34,956 nucleotides of DNA from Gemmatimonadota bacterium (GCA_025350665.1 JANXXJ010000207.1:1-34956), one strand, 5' to 3'. Counted from the stretch's first letter, positions 15,964 to 23,430 are shown. Translations and numbers: made by a program. Notes: generated by a model from the sequence alone, not told the origin.

Positions 15964-15992
15964 TTGTGCTTTTCGGGGGATGGGGCTATACT
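15964..15992 (+). promoter_or_regulatory. Sigma70-type promoter upstream of the cold shock gene
   Basis: TTGTGC (15964-15969), a 17-base spacer and TATACT (15987-15992) form the best plus-strand promoter I see in the window. The expected start is near 15999. It diverges from the crotonase promoter; the two -10 boxes are about 75 bases apart. Confidence 0.65.
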
Positions 15993-15998
15993 AATGGC

Positions 15999-16071
15999 AC
16001 GGTCGAAGCGCCTTCGTGCGTGAAAAAGTTCCGAGTGACGTCAAGGGCCCACGGAAACGCGGGCCCTTTTT
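15999..16071 (+). ncRNA. Candidate short terminated RNA or attenuated leader
   Basis: The promoter at 15964-15992 would start an RNA near 15999 that meets an intrinsic terminator at 16043-16071, giving a transcript of about 73 bases. It contains a small hairpin (CGAAG, CGC, CTTCG at about 16005-16017), a single-stranded A-rich stretch and the terminator stem. There is no plausible reading frame inside it. It could be a free small RNA or the early-terminated leader of the cold shock gene. The expected start and end are inferred from sequence. Confidence 0.45.
16043..16071 (+). terminator. Intrinsic terminator upstream of cspA-like gene
   Basis: AAGGGCCC and GGGCCCTT pair around a loop whose core is CG-GAAA-CG, followed by five T (16067-16071). 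It lies 144 bases before the cold shock start codon, so it cannot end a complete upstream plus-strand gene; none exists there. Confidence 0.8.
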
Positions 16072-16214
16072 CATTGCGACGACCGTGCACGGCGGTGGAG
16101 CGAAGCTCCGCGCCGCGGGAACGACCCCTCCCGTGAGGGCATTGTCGCGGGAAAGACGGTTGGCAGCAACGGCTTGAAACCGGCGGCCGACCCAGGTGTA
16201 AGGGAGCAGGGAAC
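16072..16214 (+). promoter_or_regulatory. Structured leader region of the cold shock gene
   Basis: This stretch has no gene. Small hairpins are visible (GAGC-GAA-GCTC near 16098, CCCTC-CCGT-GAGGG near 16127, closed further by CGAC/GTCG). Cold shock mRNAs often have long structured leaders, and this fits in length and position. I cannot match it to a named riboswitch. GGGAG and AGGGA just before the ATG at 16215 are ribosome binding sites. Confidence 0.4.
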
Positions 16215-16433
16215 ATGGCGCGTACTACTGGAACGGTGAAGTGGTTTAACGACTCGAAGGGCTTCGGATTCATCACCCCCGAGGACGGCACGAAGGATTG
16301 CTTCGTCCATCATTCGGCCATCATGGCCGAGGGCTTCAAGTCGCTCGCCGAGGGCGAGCGGGTCGAGTTCGACGTGGTCCAGGGCGCCAAGGGCCCGGCC
16401 GCCGAGCGAGTCAGCAAGATCGCCGCTGCCTGA
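16215..16433 (+). CDS. cspA: Cold shock protein, CspA family
   Basis: A 72-residue single cold-shock domain (OB fold) that binds single-stranded RNA/DNA. G-T-V-K-W-F-N opens the first strand, followed by the RNP1 motif K-G-F-G-F-I (residues 15-20) and RNP2 D-C-F-V-H-H (28-33), and G-E-R-V-E-F-D-V. Length and motifs are full. The likely role is melting structured mRNA. The 5' region holds a promoter, an early terminator and a structured leader, so expression may be controlled at transcript elongation. A strong terminator follows 24 bases after the stop. Confidence 0.95.
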   Translation: MARTTGTVKWFNDSKGFGFITPEDGTKDCFVHHSAIMAEGFKSLAEGERVEFDVVQGAKGPAAERVSKIAAA

Positions 16434-16457
16434 GGCAGCCCCCTTACGGGGATGACG

Positions 16458-16495
16458 CAGCCAGCCTGACTTCGGTCAGGCTGGCTGTTTCTTTT
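16458..16495 (+). terminator. Intrinsic terminator of the cold shock gene
   Basis: A perfect 13-bp stem (CAGCCAGCCTGAC with its complement) with a TTCG tetraloop and the tail TTTCTTTT. It ends the cold shock transcript and separates it from the convergent minus-strand genes. Confidence 0.93.
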
Positions 16496-16517
16496 CCGCC
16501 AGCCTATAGGCCCCGCC

Positions 16518-16676
16518 TCAGGACCAGGCGGCCGCCAGCCGCCGCCCGAGATACAGGCCGACGCCCGTGCCGATCGTGCTCACCACGAATGCGGTGAAGA
16601 AGCCGAAGGGCGATCCGACCCACCAGCCTAACGCCCCGCCGGCCGTGGCGCCGACCCCGCCCAGCAGCTTGTTCAT
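16518..16676 (-). CDS. 52-residue glycine-rich membrane protein
   Basis: A small ORF, easy to miss. ATG 16676 directly follows the TAG of the M28 peptidase (16679-16677) with no spacing, so it is probably translated by re-initiation. The product begins M-N-K-L-L-G-G-V-G-A-T-A-G-G and carries one or two hydrophobic glycine-zipper-like helices (G-W-W-V-G-S-P-F-G-F-F-T-A-F-V-V, then G-T-G-V-G-L-Y-L-G), ending with R-R and a short tail. Glycine spacing every 3-4 residues suggests tight helix packing. It contains a TTA leucine codon within a GTTAGGC heptamer. No family is assigned; function unknown. Confidence 0.6.
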   Translation of the reverse strand: MNKLLGGVGATAGGALGWWVGSPFGFFTAFVVSTIGTGVGLYLGRRLAAAWS

Positions 16677-18482
16677 CTAGAGCCGCGGCTTCGTCGTTCT
16701 CGGGGCCTTGCCGCAGTTGGCCGGCCAATCGGCGGGCCAGGTACCGGGCGATTTGTCCCGCGCGATGAACTCCGGGTCCTCCGAGGCGAGATAGATCATC
16801 ATCGCCGCCAGCGTCGCGTTGTGCTTGAGGTCGTCGAAGACGACCTTGTCGAAGGTGTCGCGGCCGGTATGCCAGGTGTAGGTGCCGTAGTTCCACGGCA
16901 CCGCGCCCATGCCGAAGGCTGGAGTGCCGTAGCACGCGAAGACCGCGCCGTCGGTGCCGCCCGGATTGCCGGTGGGGACGTCATTGAAACTCCACGATAC
17001 GACATTGGCGCTGAGACTGTCGGTGTAGAACGACGGCAGCTTGCCGTACCAGGCCTTGAGGTGCATCCCCATCGCGGACAGACCGGCGCCGTTCAGCACT
17101 TGGACCCGGCCGGTGCCGTTGTCCTGGTTGAAGAGCGCCTGGAGGCCCTTCATCACCTCGGGATGATCCTCGGTGAAAGCCCGCGATCCGTTGAGCCCCT
17201 GTTCCTCGCTCGCCCAGTGGCCCACCATGATGGTGCGCTTCGGCCTCGGATAGGCCAGCTTGAGGATCCGCATCGCTTCCATCGCCATCATGGTGCCGGT
17301 GCCGTTGTCGGTGGCGCCCGACCCGCCGTCCCAGGAGTCGAAGTGGGCCGACAGCATGACGTATTCGTCGGGCTTCTCAACGCCCCGAATGACGCCGATG
17401 GTGTTGAACGCCGGCTTTTCCCCCAACAGCTCGGCATCGAGGCGGAACTCGAGCATCGGCTTTTGCCGGTTTTCGGCCAGCCGGTAGACCAGGCTGTAGT
17501 CCTCGCAGCTCAACGTGACCGCCGGCGCGACGGTGTTGTAGGTCTCGAAGATTTCGGTCACGCCCCAGCCGCCCGATCCCTGACCGGACCGGAGCGCCTC
17601 GTTGGCCGCGGCCATGCTCGCGGCCGGACCGCCGCCCTTGGCTGAGGCCGGTCCCGCCGGTCCATTGGCGCGCGGTCCCCCCGGACCAGCCGGTCCGCCA
17701 CGTCCGCCGGCGCTGCCGAACGGATTGGGGAAGCCGCTCAGTTTGGTGCGCGACGACACCACCCCGGCTACGCCGGCCCGCTCGAGCCTGGTACCCAGCG
17801 ATCCGGTGCCCAGGGCCAGGCTGTACCCCGTGCCTCGGTAGAGCCTGGTGCTGTCGGGACGTCCGTCGGCACCGGTCATGACGGCCCAGTCCTGCTGCAT
17901 GAGCGCAACCGCCGTATCCATCCGGGCCTTCGACTCCGGCGTGGCCCACTTGATCCAGTCTTCCGAGGGCCGGCAGGTGGGCCAGGCCGGCGACACCAGC
18001 ACGATTTTGCCTCTGGCCTCAGGCAGCCAGTTCACGAATGCGGTGGTGTCCGGGAATTTGGGCAACACGATCGCCTCGGCCCGAATCGCCCGGCCCTGGG
18101 TGCCCGGGCTCCATGCCAGCATCGTCCCCTCGAGGGAGCGAACTCTGGGGGCTACGAGATCGATATGGCTGGCGCCCCGGCGCCAGCCGCGCCAGGTGCC
18201 GTAGGCCTCCCGCCGGGCTTCGATGTCCCATCTCCGATAGGTCTGCTGAATCCAGTCGCTCGCGGCCGTGAAGCCCGGGCTCGCGGTGAGGCGCGGGCCG
18301 ATCGAGTCGAACAGGACCTGGGAGAGTTTCTGGACCTGCGAGCTGTCCATCCCCAGCCGCCAGATCCGCATCAGCGTCTGGTCATCGTTAGGAAACGCCG
18401 GGGTCCGCTGGGCCGCGGCCGGAACGGCGGCCCCGGCGGCGAACAGGACGGCGAGGGCGACGCGGCGGATCGGGTGCATCAT
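16677..18482 (-). CDS. Secreted M28 family metallopeptidase
   Basis: A 601-residue exported zinc aminopeptidase/carboxypeptidase-type enzyme. ATG 18482 is chosen because GGAG lies upstream and a signal peptide follows (residues 1-25, ending A-A-A-Q). An N-terminal helical part and a PA-like domain (about 110-330) precede the M28 catalytic domain (about 360-575). The metal and catalytic residues are complete: H380 (S-A-H-F-D), D392 (T-D-N-G), E426-E427 (S-E-E-Q-G), D454 (Q-D-N-G) and H538 (W-H-T-G). An unusual Gly/Pro/Ala-rich insert lies at 257-290. It would release N-terminal amino acids or cleave peptides outside the cell. The GyrI-like gene is 16 bases upstream. Confidence 0.88.
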   Translation of the reverse strand: MMHPIRRVALAVLFAAGAAVPAAAQRTPAFPNDDQTLMRIWRLGMDSSQVQKLSQVLFDSIGPRLTASPGFTAASDWIQQTYRRWDIEARREAYGTWRGWRRGASHIDLVAPRVRSLEGTMLAWSPGTQGRAIRAEAIVLPKFPDTTAFVNWLPEARGKIVLVSPAWPTCRPSEDWIKWATPESKARMDTAVALMQQDWAVMTGADGRPDSTRLYRGTGYSLALGTGSLGTRLERAGVAGVVSSRTKLSGFPNPFGSAGGRGGPAGPGGPRANGPAGPASAKGGGPAASMAAANEALRSGQGSGGWGVTEIFETYNTVAPAVTLSCEDYSLVYRLAENRQKPMLEFRLDAELLGEKPAFNTIGVIRGVEKPDEYVMLSAHFDSWDGGSGATDNGTGTMMAMEAMRILKLAYPRPKRTIMVGHWASEEQGLNGSRAFTEDHPEVMKGLQALFNQDNGTGRVQVLNGAGLSAMGMHLKAWYGKLPSFYTDSLSANVVSWSFNDVPTGNPGGTDGAVFACYGTPAFGMGAVPWNYGTYTWHTGRDTFDKVVFDDLKHNATLAAMMIYLASEDPEFIARDKSPGTWPADWPANCGKAPRTTKPRL

Positions 18483-18498
18483 CGGGGAGCTCCGAAGT

Positions 18499-18963
18499 TC
18501 AGGATACCAGCGGTCGATAGAGATCGGTGCGCCAGGTCGCCGCGTTCGCGCCGGATTCCGGTCCCACCGTGTAGATCTCCCAGAGCGCGCCCGTCTTCCG
18601 ATGGCCGGCTGCGTCGCTCCATCGGTCGAACTCACCCCAGGCCTCGGGCAGTCCCTCGTAGGGACCGTGGTACACCGTGTGGGCCGCGGTGACCGCGGGA
18701 AGGCTGCCGTTCGTGACCCGGCCCGCTGGTGTCACCGGTTTCTCCACCGGGACGCCGATCTCGAAATCGAACACCGCTGGGTCCATCCGGAAGTGATACG
18801 TGAACCAAGGGCCCTTCATGGCGACGCCCTGCGCGGTGACGGTGGCGAGCAGTTCCTTGATGCCGGGACCCATCACTTCCCGGATCTGCTCTCGGAGAAC
18901 CGTCACGCGGATGACGGCCGTCCGGGCCGGCTCGGTGCGGATGACGTTCGGGGTATCGATCAC
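18499..18963 (-). CDS. GyrI-like small-molecule-binding domain protein
   Basis: A 154-residue stand-alone GyrI-like/effector-binding domain (SHS2 duplication). Signature features: I-R-E-V-M-G-P-G-I-K-E-L in the first half, and in the second half A-H-T-V-Y-H-G-P-Y-E-G-L-P-E-A-W-G-E-F, the conserved G-P-Y ligand segment, then W-E-I-Y-T-V-G-P-E. There is no DNA-binding domain attached. Such proteins bind small hydrophobic or cationic molecules; some hydrolyse xenobiotics. The start is GTG 18963 with GAGG upstream. It is followed 16 bases later by the M28 peptidase and is probably co-transcribed. Confidence 0.82.
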   Translation of the reverse strand: MIDTPNVIRTEPARTAVIRVTVLREQIREVMGPGIKELLATVTAQGVAMKGPWFTYHFRMDPAVFDFEIGVPVEKPVTPAGRVTNGSLPAVTAAHTVYHGPYEGLPEAWGEFDRWSDAAGHRKTGALWEIYTVGPESGANAATWRTDLYRPLVS

Positions 18964-19019
18964 GAATCCTCGGGGAGAGCGTTACGTGAAAGATATCGCC
19001 TCGGCCGATCGGATGGGTC

Positions 19020-19565
19020 CTAGGGCGCCGGGGAGTCGCGGCCGGCCGGGCCGATGAGGTACTCGCTTTGGACGAGGCCGCTGGCGAACGATCGGGTTCG
19101 AACGTGCTGGAGCCGAATGTCCTCGGCCAGGCTGCCGAACAGACTGATCCCCTCGCCGATCAGGACGGGGACGTGGGTGACGATGAGCCGCTGGATCAGG
19201 CCCGCGCGCAGGAACCGCTGAATCGTTTTGCCGCCATCGATATAGAGATGACGAAAGCCCCGCTCGCCCAACCGCGCCACGATCTCGGACGGCTCCCCCG
19301 CGAGGAACTCCACCGTCGCGCCGGCCGGAACCGGGCGCGGCCCCGGGCGGGTGGTGAGAACGAACACCGGCTTGGGGCCATAAGGCCACGCGTCGAAGGT
19401 CAGGACCTTGTCGAAGGTGTTCCGCCCGATGACCAGGGCGTCGACCGTGGCCATGAATGCCTCGTACCCATGTTCTTCCCCACCGCCCTCCGGGAGGAAG
19501 TCCAGGTCGTGATTGCCCCGGGCGATGAACCCATCGACGCTGGTTCCCACGAAGACGGACGCCAT
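19020..19565 (-). CDS. RibD C-terminal/dihydrofolate reductase-like reductase
   Basis: A 181-residue cytoplasmic NADPH-binding reductase of the DHFR/RibD-C superfamily. It opens with the usual S-V-D-G-F-I-A-R, then V-I-G-R-N-T-F-D and the nucleotide loop I-D-G-G-K-T-I-Q-R-F near residue 115. The T-x-x-P-V-L-I-G-E-G-I-x-L-F motif is also conserved. Members of this family (YyaP/YwjB-like) are not true DHFR enzymes, and the substrate is unknown. ATG 19565 is chosen; a TTG at 19610 would overlap the preceding gene. It is the last gene of the P450 operon. Confidence 0.82.
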   Translation of the reverse strand: MASVFVGTSVDGFIARGNHDLDFLPEGGGEEHGYEAFMATVDALVIGRNTFDKVLTFDAWPYGPKPVFVLTTRPGPRPVPAGATVEFLAGEPSEIVARLGERGFRHLYIDGGKTIQRFLRAGLIQRLIVTHVPVLIGEGISLFGSLAEDIRLQHVRTRSFASGLVQSEYLIGPAGRDSPAP

Positions 19566-19596
19566 GATCGGCGGGTTGGCGGTCCCGCGGGGCGGA

Positions 19597-20343
19597 TCAG
19601 AGGCGGGCAAGGATCACCAGCAGTGCCGCGGGATTCTCGACCTGGGCGTTGTGCCCCAGTCCGGCGAGGATGACGGGATCGGGGACCAGCCGGCGGAGCG
19701 AACCTTCGGAACACATCGGGTCTCGCTCGCCCGCCGCGAGGACCACCGTTCCTTGCGCGGCCTGCACCAGGGCGGTCATGTCGGGAGCGCCCACGGCAAA
19801 CGCCGCCGGGTCGAACGCGAGGGTCCAGCCGGCCTCGGCCTGCACCAGCGCGGCGGTCCCGATCTGGTCGGGCCCCACCAGACCGGTGAGGCCCGCCACC
19901 TTGAGATATCGCTCCGCCGCTTCGGTCCGGGTCGAATACACCGGGTTGCTGCGGCTCGCGAGCGAGCGGGCCCGGGCCAGGTCGTCGTCCGTCCACTCGA
20001 CCTTGATCCCGAGTCCCAGAACCGCGGCCGGCTCGACGCCGAACGTTCCGCTTGCCAGCGAGAGCGCGACCACGCCGCCGAGCGAATGCCCGATGACCAC
20101 CAGGCGGCCGGTGGCGGGAACGGCGCCCGCCACGGCGCGGGCCAGGGCGCCGAACGAATAGGCCGGGAGCGGTGCCGAGCCGCCGTGCCCCGGCAGATCC
20201 GGGGTGATCCATCGGCCCGGCCACCGTCCCGGCAACAGCTCGTGCAGGCCCTGCCACACATCCCCCGTGGCGCCGAGGCCGTGGATGAGCAGGAGCACGG
20301 GGTCGCCGTCTCCGCCCCGCTGGATGCGCAAGGACCCGCTCAC
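19597..20343 (-). CDS. Alpha/beta fold hydrolase
   Basis: A 248-residue cytoplasmic hydrolase. H21-G-L-G forms the oxyanion loop; D-L-P-G-H-G follows; the nucleophile is Ser87 in G-H-S-L-G-G; Asp208 (G-E-R-D-P) and His231 (L-G-H-N) complete the triad. No signal peptide. The class covers esterases, lactonases and C-C hydrolases, so the specific reaction is unknown. The GTG start at 20343 overlaps the stop of the P450 gene (GTGA), so translation is coupled and the hydrolase may act on a P450 product. Confidence 0.85.
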   Translation of the reverse strand: MSGSLRIQRGGDGDPVLLLIHGLGATGDVWQGLHELLPGRWPGRWITPDLPGHGGSAPLPAYSFGALARAVAGAVPATGRLVVIGHSLGGVVALSLASGTFGVEPAAVLGLGIKVEWTDDDLARARSLASRSNPVYSTRTEAAERYLKVAGLTGLVGPDQIGTAALVQAEAGWTLAFDPAAFAVGAPDMTALVQAAQGTVVLAAGERDPMCSEGSLRRLVPDPVILAGLGHNAQVENPAALLVILARL

Positions 20344-21671
20344 CCGCCGGGCCCCGTTAGGCAGGACCAGGTGATCGGCAATCGCTTGACGCCGCGTTGG
20401 AAATTCGAACGGAGGAAGGCTGGCCGGCCGTCGCAGGCGAGGCGGCCCATCCGGGCCAGGACCTCCGCGAACAACGCCCGCATCTGGACCCGGGCGAGCT
20501 GCGCCCCGAGACAGAAATGCGGGCCATAGCCGAACGCGAGATGCGGGTTCGGCTGTCGGCGGAGGTCGAGCCGGTCGGGATCGGCGAACACGGTCTCATC
20601 CCGATTGGCGGAGGTGAATGACACCACGACCTTCTGTCCGGCCCGGATCGCGGCCTCGCCCAGGCGCAGGTCCGCCGTGGCTGTTCGCCGGAACGTCATG
20701 ACCGGAGTCCACCAGCGCAGTAACTCTTCGATGGCGCTCGGCATGAGCGTCGGATCGGCCCGGAGGTCGTCCTGCGCCGCCGGATGCTCGAGCAATCCGA
20801 TGCAGGCGCCCGGGATTCCGTTTCTGAGGGTTTCATTCCCCGCCACGGCGAAGAGCCAGAACAGGTTCTCGAATTCCTCGATCGACAATCGCCCGCCGTC
20901 ATCGTCCACCTCGGCCAGCAGAACGGACATGATGTCCTGGCCCGGCCGCCGGCGCTTTTCCTCAGCGAGGAGATGGGCGTAGGCGTACAGATCGGGCATC
21001 CCCTCGCGGGTCCGCGGGTCGGGCATCGCGCCGTCCGCCGCCGCGGTCGGCCGGAGCTTGAGCGCCTCGCGCGCCAGGCCGGACCCCGTGGTCAGGTCAA
21101 ACGCCGCCGACGAGGCGTAGTCGGGGTCCTGGTACCCGATCACCCGGTTCGACCAGTCGAACAGCAGCATCCGGTCTTCGGCCGGCACCCCCAGGATCTC
21201 AGCCAGCGTCAAGAGCGGCAGGTCGGCCGCCACGTCCCTGGCGAAGTCACACCGGCCGCTCGAGGCGCCGGCCGTCACCCGGTCGACGATCGCGGCCGCA
21301 TGGCCCTGAATCCGGACTTCGAGCTGGGCGACCGCCCGGGGTGTAAACGACCGGGTCAGCAACCGCCGGAGCCTGGTGTGTTCGGGCGGGTCCATGTTGA
21401 GCATCATCCGCCGGACATAGCGCAGGGCCTCGGGGGTCGCGGGATCGCGGGTCTGCGTCCCGCCTAACCACGAAGAGAAGATCTCCGGCCGGTTCATCAC
21501 CGACTGCACATCGGTATGCCGGAGGACCAGCCAGAACCCCGGCCCGGCGGGAGAATTTGCGGTGCCGGGCTCTTCCACCCAGACGACCGGCTGCTCGCGG
21601 CGAAGCCGGGCCAGCATCTCGAAGGGAACGCCGGCGACGTAGGTCGACGGGTCGAACAGCTGTTCAATCAT
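20340..21671 (-). CDS. Cytochrome P450
   Basis: A 443-residue soluble bacterial P450 monooxygenase of class I type. All core motifs are present: I-helix A-G-N-E-T (277-281), E-x-x-R in the K-helix (E316-R319), and the heme loop F-G-Y-G-P-H-F-C-L-G with the thiolate Cys387. The A-G-N-E-T-x-R-N and F-G-Y-G-P-H-F-C-L-G-A-Q-L-A-R style resembles the CYP125/142/124 and linalool-hydroxylase groups, which oxidise methyl-branched or isoprenoid chains; substrate is inference. No ferredoxin or reductase gene is adjacent, so electrons come from elsewhere. ATG 21671 overlaps the stop of the HhH-GPD gene (ATGA), and its stop overlaps the hydrolase start. Confidence 0.93.
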   Translation of the reverse strand: MIEQLFDPSTYVAGVPFEMLARLRREQPVVWVEEPGTANSPAGPGFWLVLRHTDVQSVMNRPEIFSSWLGGTQTRDPATPEALRYVRRMMLNMDPPEHTRLRRLLTRSFTPRAVAQLEVRIQGHAAAIVDRVTAGASSGRCDFARDVAADLPLLTLAEILGVPAEDRMLLFDWSNRVIGYQDPDYASSAAFDLTTGSGLAREALKLRPTAAADGAMPDPRTREGMPDLYAYAHLLAEEKRRRPGQDIMSVLLAEVDDDGGRLSIEEFENLFWLFAVAGNETLRNGIPGACIGLLEHPAAQDDLRADPTLMPSAIEELLRWWTPVMTFRRTATADLRLGEAAIRAGQKVVVSFTSANRDETVFADPDRLDLRRQPNPHLAFGYGPHFCLGAQLARVQMRALFAEVLARMGRLACDGRPAFLRSNFQRGVKRLPITWSCLTGPGG

Positions 21672-22366
21672 GCGCCGGCCGGCCGGGAGCGGAATGCTTC
21701 ACTGCTCCCGGTCGGACATCCGGATCGGAGCGGACACCGGGAACACAGCGGGGCGGTTCGCCGGCACAGGTCCTGTCCGTGCTGCCGCAGCAACTGGTAG
21801 GCTTCGCCGCACGCGGCCATGGTCTTCGGTACCTGGGATTCGAGTGCCGCCTGGGCCCGGCGATAGGAGCCCCGGTAGTCCCTCGCCTCGGTGGCGAAGC
21901 CCAGGCGTTGTACCACCCGGAGCCCGTTCGAGTCGAGCGGGATCAGTCGCGCGGCCTTGGCAAACACCAGAATCTTGTCGGCCCCGGGCTCGCCGATCAT
22001 CGGGAACTTCGCGAGGACGCGCCGGGCCTCGGAGATCGGCAACTGAAGCGCGGCGCGGAGGCCCCCCGGTCCCTGCTTCTGCGCCAGTTCCGCCGAACGC
22101 CGAAGCCGGTCGGCCCGCTCGGGCGCAGCGATCGAGCCGCCGAGCCGGGTGATCGCGAGCAGTGCGGCCGGCGGGGCGTCGAGGATGGCCGCCGGGGTCA
22201 GGCCGATTCGGGTGCGGAGCGCGATGTACGCCGCCCGACGCCTGGTGTCGGGCACCAGATAGGCAACCTGCTCCCACAGGATCAGCCGGAACGGATCCGT
22301 GCTGATTGGCCGGGGTGGTTTGCCGTACAACGCCCGGAGGCTTCGGAGCACCGCCGTGAGCAGCAT
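21668..22366 (-). CDS. HhH-GPD superfamily DNA glycosylase (endonuclease III-like)
   Basis: A 232-residue base-excision-repair-type protein. A helix-hairpin-helix lies near residues 115-132 (A-K-F-P-M-I-G-E-P-G-A-D-K-I-L), the catalytic Asp is D145 (L-D-S-N-G-L-R-V), and the C-terminal iron-sulfur cluster is complete (Cys201, 208, 211, 217; spacing C-x6-C-x2-C-x5-C). The usual G-V-G-R-K-T-A segment with the lyase Lys of Nth is replaced by M-I-G-E-P-G-A-D, so a bifunctional lyase activity is doubtful. ATG 22366 has GAGGG upstream. It sits between a methyltransferase-like gene and the P450 in one overlapping operon, an unexpected partner. Confidence 0.85.
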   Translation of the reverse strand: MLLTAVLRSLRALYGKPPRPISTDPFRLILWEQVAYLVPDTRRRAAYIALRTRIGLTPAAILDAPPAALLAITRLGGSIAAPERADRLRRSAELAQKQGPGGLRAALQLPISEARRVLAKFPMIGEPGADKILVFAKAARLIPLDSNGLRVVQRLGFATEARDYRGSYRRAQAALESQVPKTMAACGEAYQLLRQHGQDLCRRTAPLCSRCPLRSGCPTGSSEAFRSRPAGA

Positions 22367-22376
22367 CTGGTAACCC

Positions 22377-22844
22377 TCAGACCCAGCGACGGACCCGGGC
22401 CCGGTAGGCCCGGTAGTCGTCGCCGAACAGCCGCTCCAGGTACGCTTCTTCCCGGGCGATCACGCCGCGCTGCATGATCACCAGAACGATCGGGAGCGCC
22501 AGCAGGGGCCACAGCGAGTTCACCCAGAGGCTGATCCCGGCATAGAACAGGGTGAAGCCGACGTACATCGGGTTGCGGCTCAAGCGATAGGGCCCGGTCG
22601 TGACCAGCGCCGTCGATGGGCGCCACGGCTGAGGAGGCGTTCCCGCCCGAAAGAAAGCGATGACCGCCGGCAGGCCGAAGAAGCCGAGCAGCACGAGCGC
22701 CGGGCCGACGATCCGGGCCCACGTTGGAGCAATGACGGTTTGCGGAAGGAAATGGTGCAGCACCAGGCCGGCCGCGAGGGGGACGGCGTAGATCAACGGC
22801 GGCGGCGCCACCACATGGGCGATATCCGGTCGGTCGGCAGACAT
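22377..22844 (-). CDS. Isoprenylcysteine carboxyl methyltransferase family membrane protein
   Basis: A 155-residue integral membrane protein with about four helices. The signature of ICMT/PEMT-like methyltransferases lies at [14 protein letters not shown] near residues 85-98, and the C-terminal motif [17 protein letters not shown] is also typical. Bacterial members methylate isoprenoid, phospholipid or unknown substrates with S-adenosylmethionine. ATG 22844 is chosen from the start of homology; the frame is open further upstream into the remnant gene. It is the first gene of the P450 operon, with 10 bases to the next start. Confidence 0.82.
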   Translation of the reverse strand: MSADRPDIAHVVAPPPLIYAVPLAAGLVLHHFLPQTVIAPTWARIVGPALVLLGFFGLPAVIAFFRAGTPPQPWRPSTALVTTGPYRLSRNPMYVGFTLFYAGISLWVNSLWPLLALPIVLVIMQRGVIAREEAYLERLFGDDYRAYRARVRRWV

Positions 22845-22911
22845 GGGTCGCTGGTCCCGAATGGGGACTGGAAACATGCGCCCGCCGCCCGGCCTGCGCC
22901 AATCTCGCCCG

Positions 22912-23430
22912 TCAGTCGACGCGCAACACCGTGGCCGGCCGGACCGATGTCGCTCGCCGGGCGGGAACCCAGAACGCCAGACCCGAGGCCGCCACCCAGA
23001 ATGCCCAGCCATGCGCTCTCGGTCAGCAATTGCACCAGCAGCCGGCCCCGGCCGGCTCCGATCGCGAGCCGGACGGCGATCTCGCGTTGCCGCGACAATC
23101 CCCGGGCCAGCAGCAGGGTGGCCACGTTGGCGCAGGCCACGATCAAAATCATGAACACGGCGAGCCACACCAGCGCCAGGGCGGGGAAGACCTCGCTCCG
23201 GAATTTGGGGGTGTTGAGGAACGACGCGGGTACGACCAACGCCGTCACCCGGGCCGCGGTATCGGAGGCCGCCACCGCGCGGGCGCCGAGAACTCGAGCC
23301 TCGGTCTGGATCGCGGCATCGCTCGATCCTGCCCGGGCTCGGGCAAACAACTGGATCCACCCGGCCGTCGGGTCGTCGATCAGGGATTCGCCCGGCCGGT
23401 ATTCCAGACGGTGGAGGGCGGGGTACAGTT
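22912..23430 (-). pseudogene. Decayed ADOP/FtsX permease with PadR-like 5' scar
   Basis: A remnant in two frames. Frame one reads from a PadR-like segment L-Y-P-A-L-H-R-L-E (23428-23402) directly into an ADOP extracellular piece (P-G-E-S-L-I-D-D) and the first FtsX core ([14 protein letters not shown], then [13 protein letters not shown]), ending at I-L-G-G-G-L-G. A +1 shift then gives the family C-terminus [18 protein letters not shown] and a stop at 22914-22912. About 400 residues between these points and the N-terminus are missing, compared with the full-length ADOP at 32089-34539. The boundary at 23430 is approximate. Confidence 0.75.

Noticed and set aside
16072-16214. A known riboswitch in the cold shock leader
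   Set aside because: Hairpins are present, but I could not match the conserved core of any ligand riboswitch I know.
15986-16291. A 101-residue minus-strand ORF covering the cold shock leader
   Set aside because: It is antisense to the promoter, terminator and CspA start. The sequence has no fold features, and such ORFs are common misannotations near csp genes.
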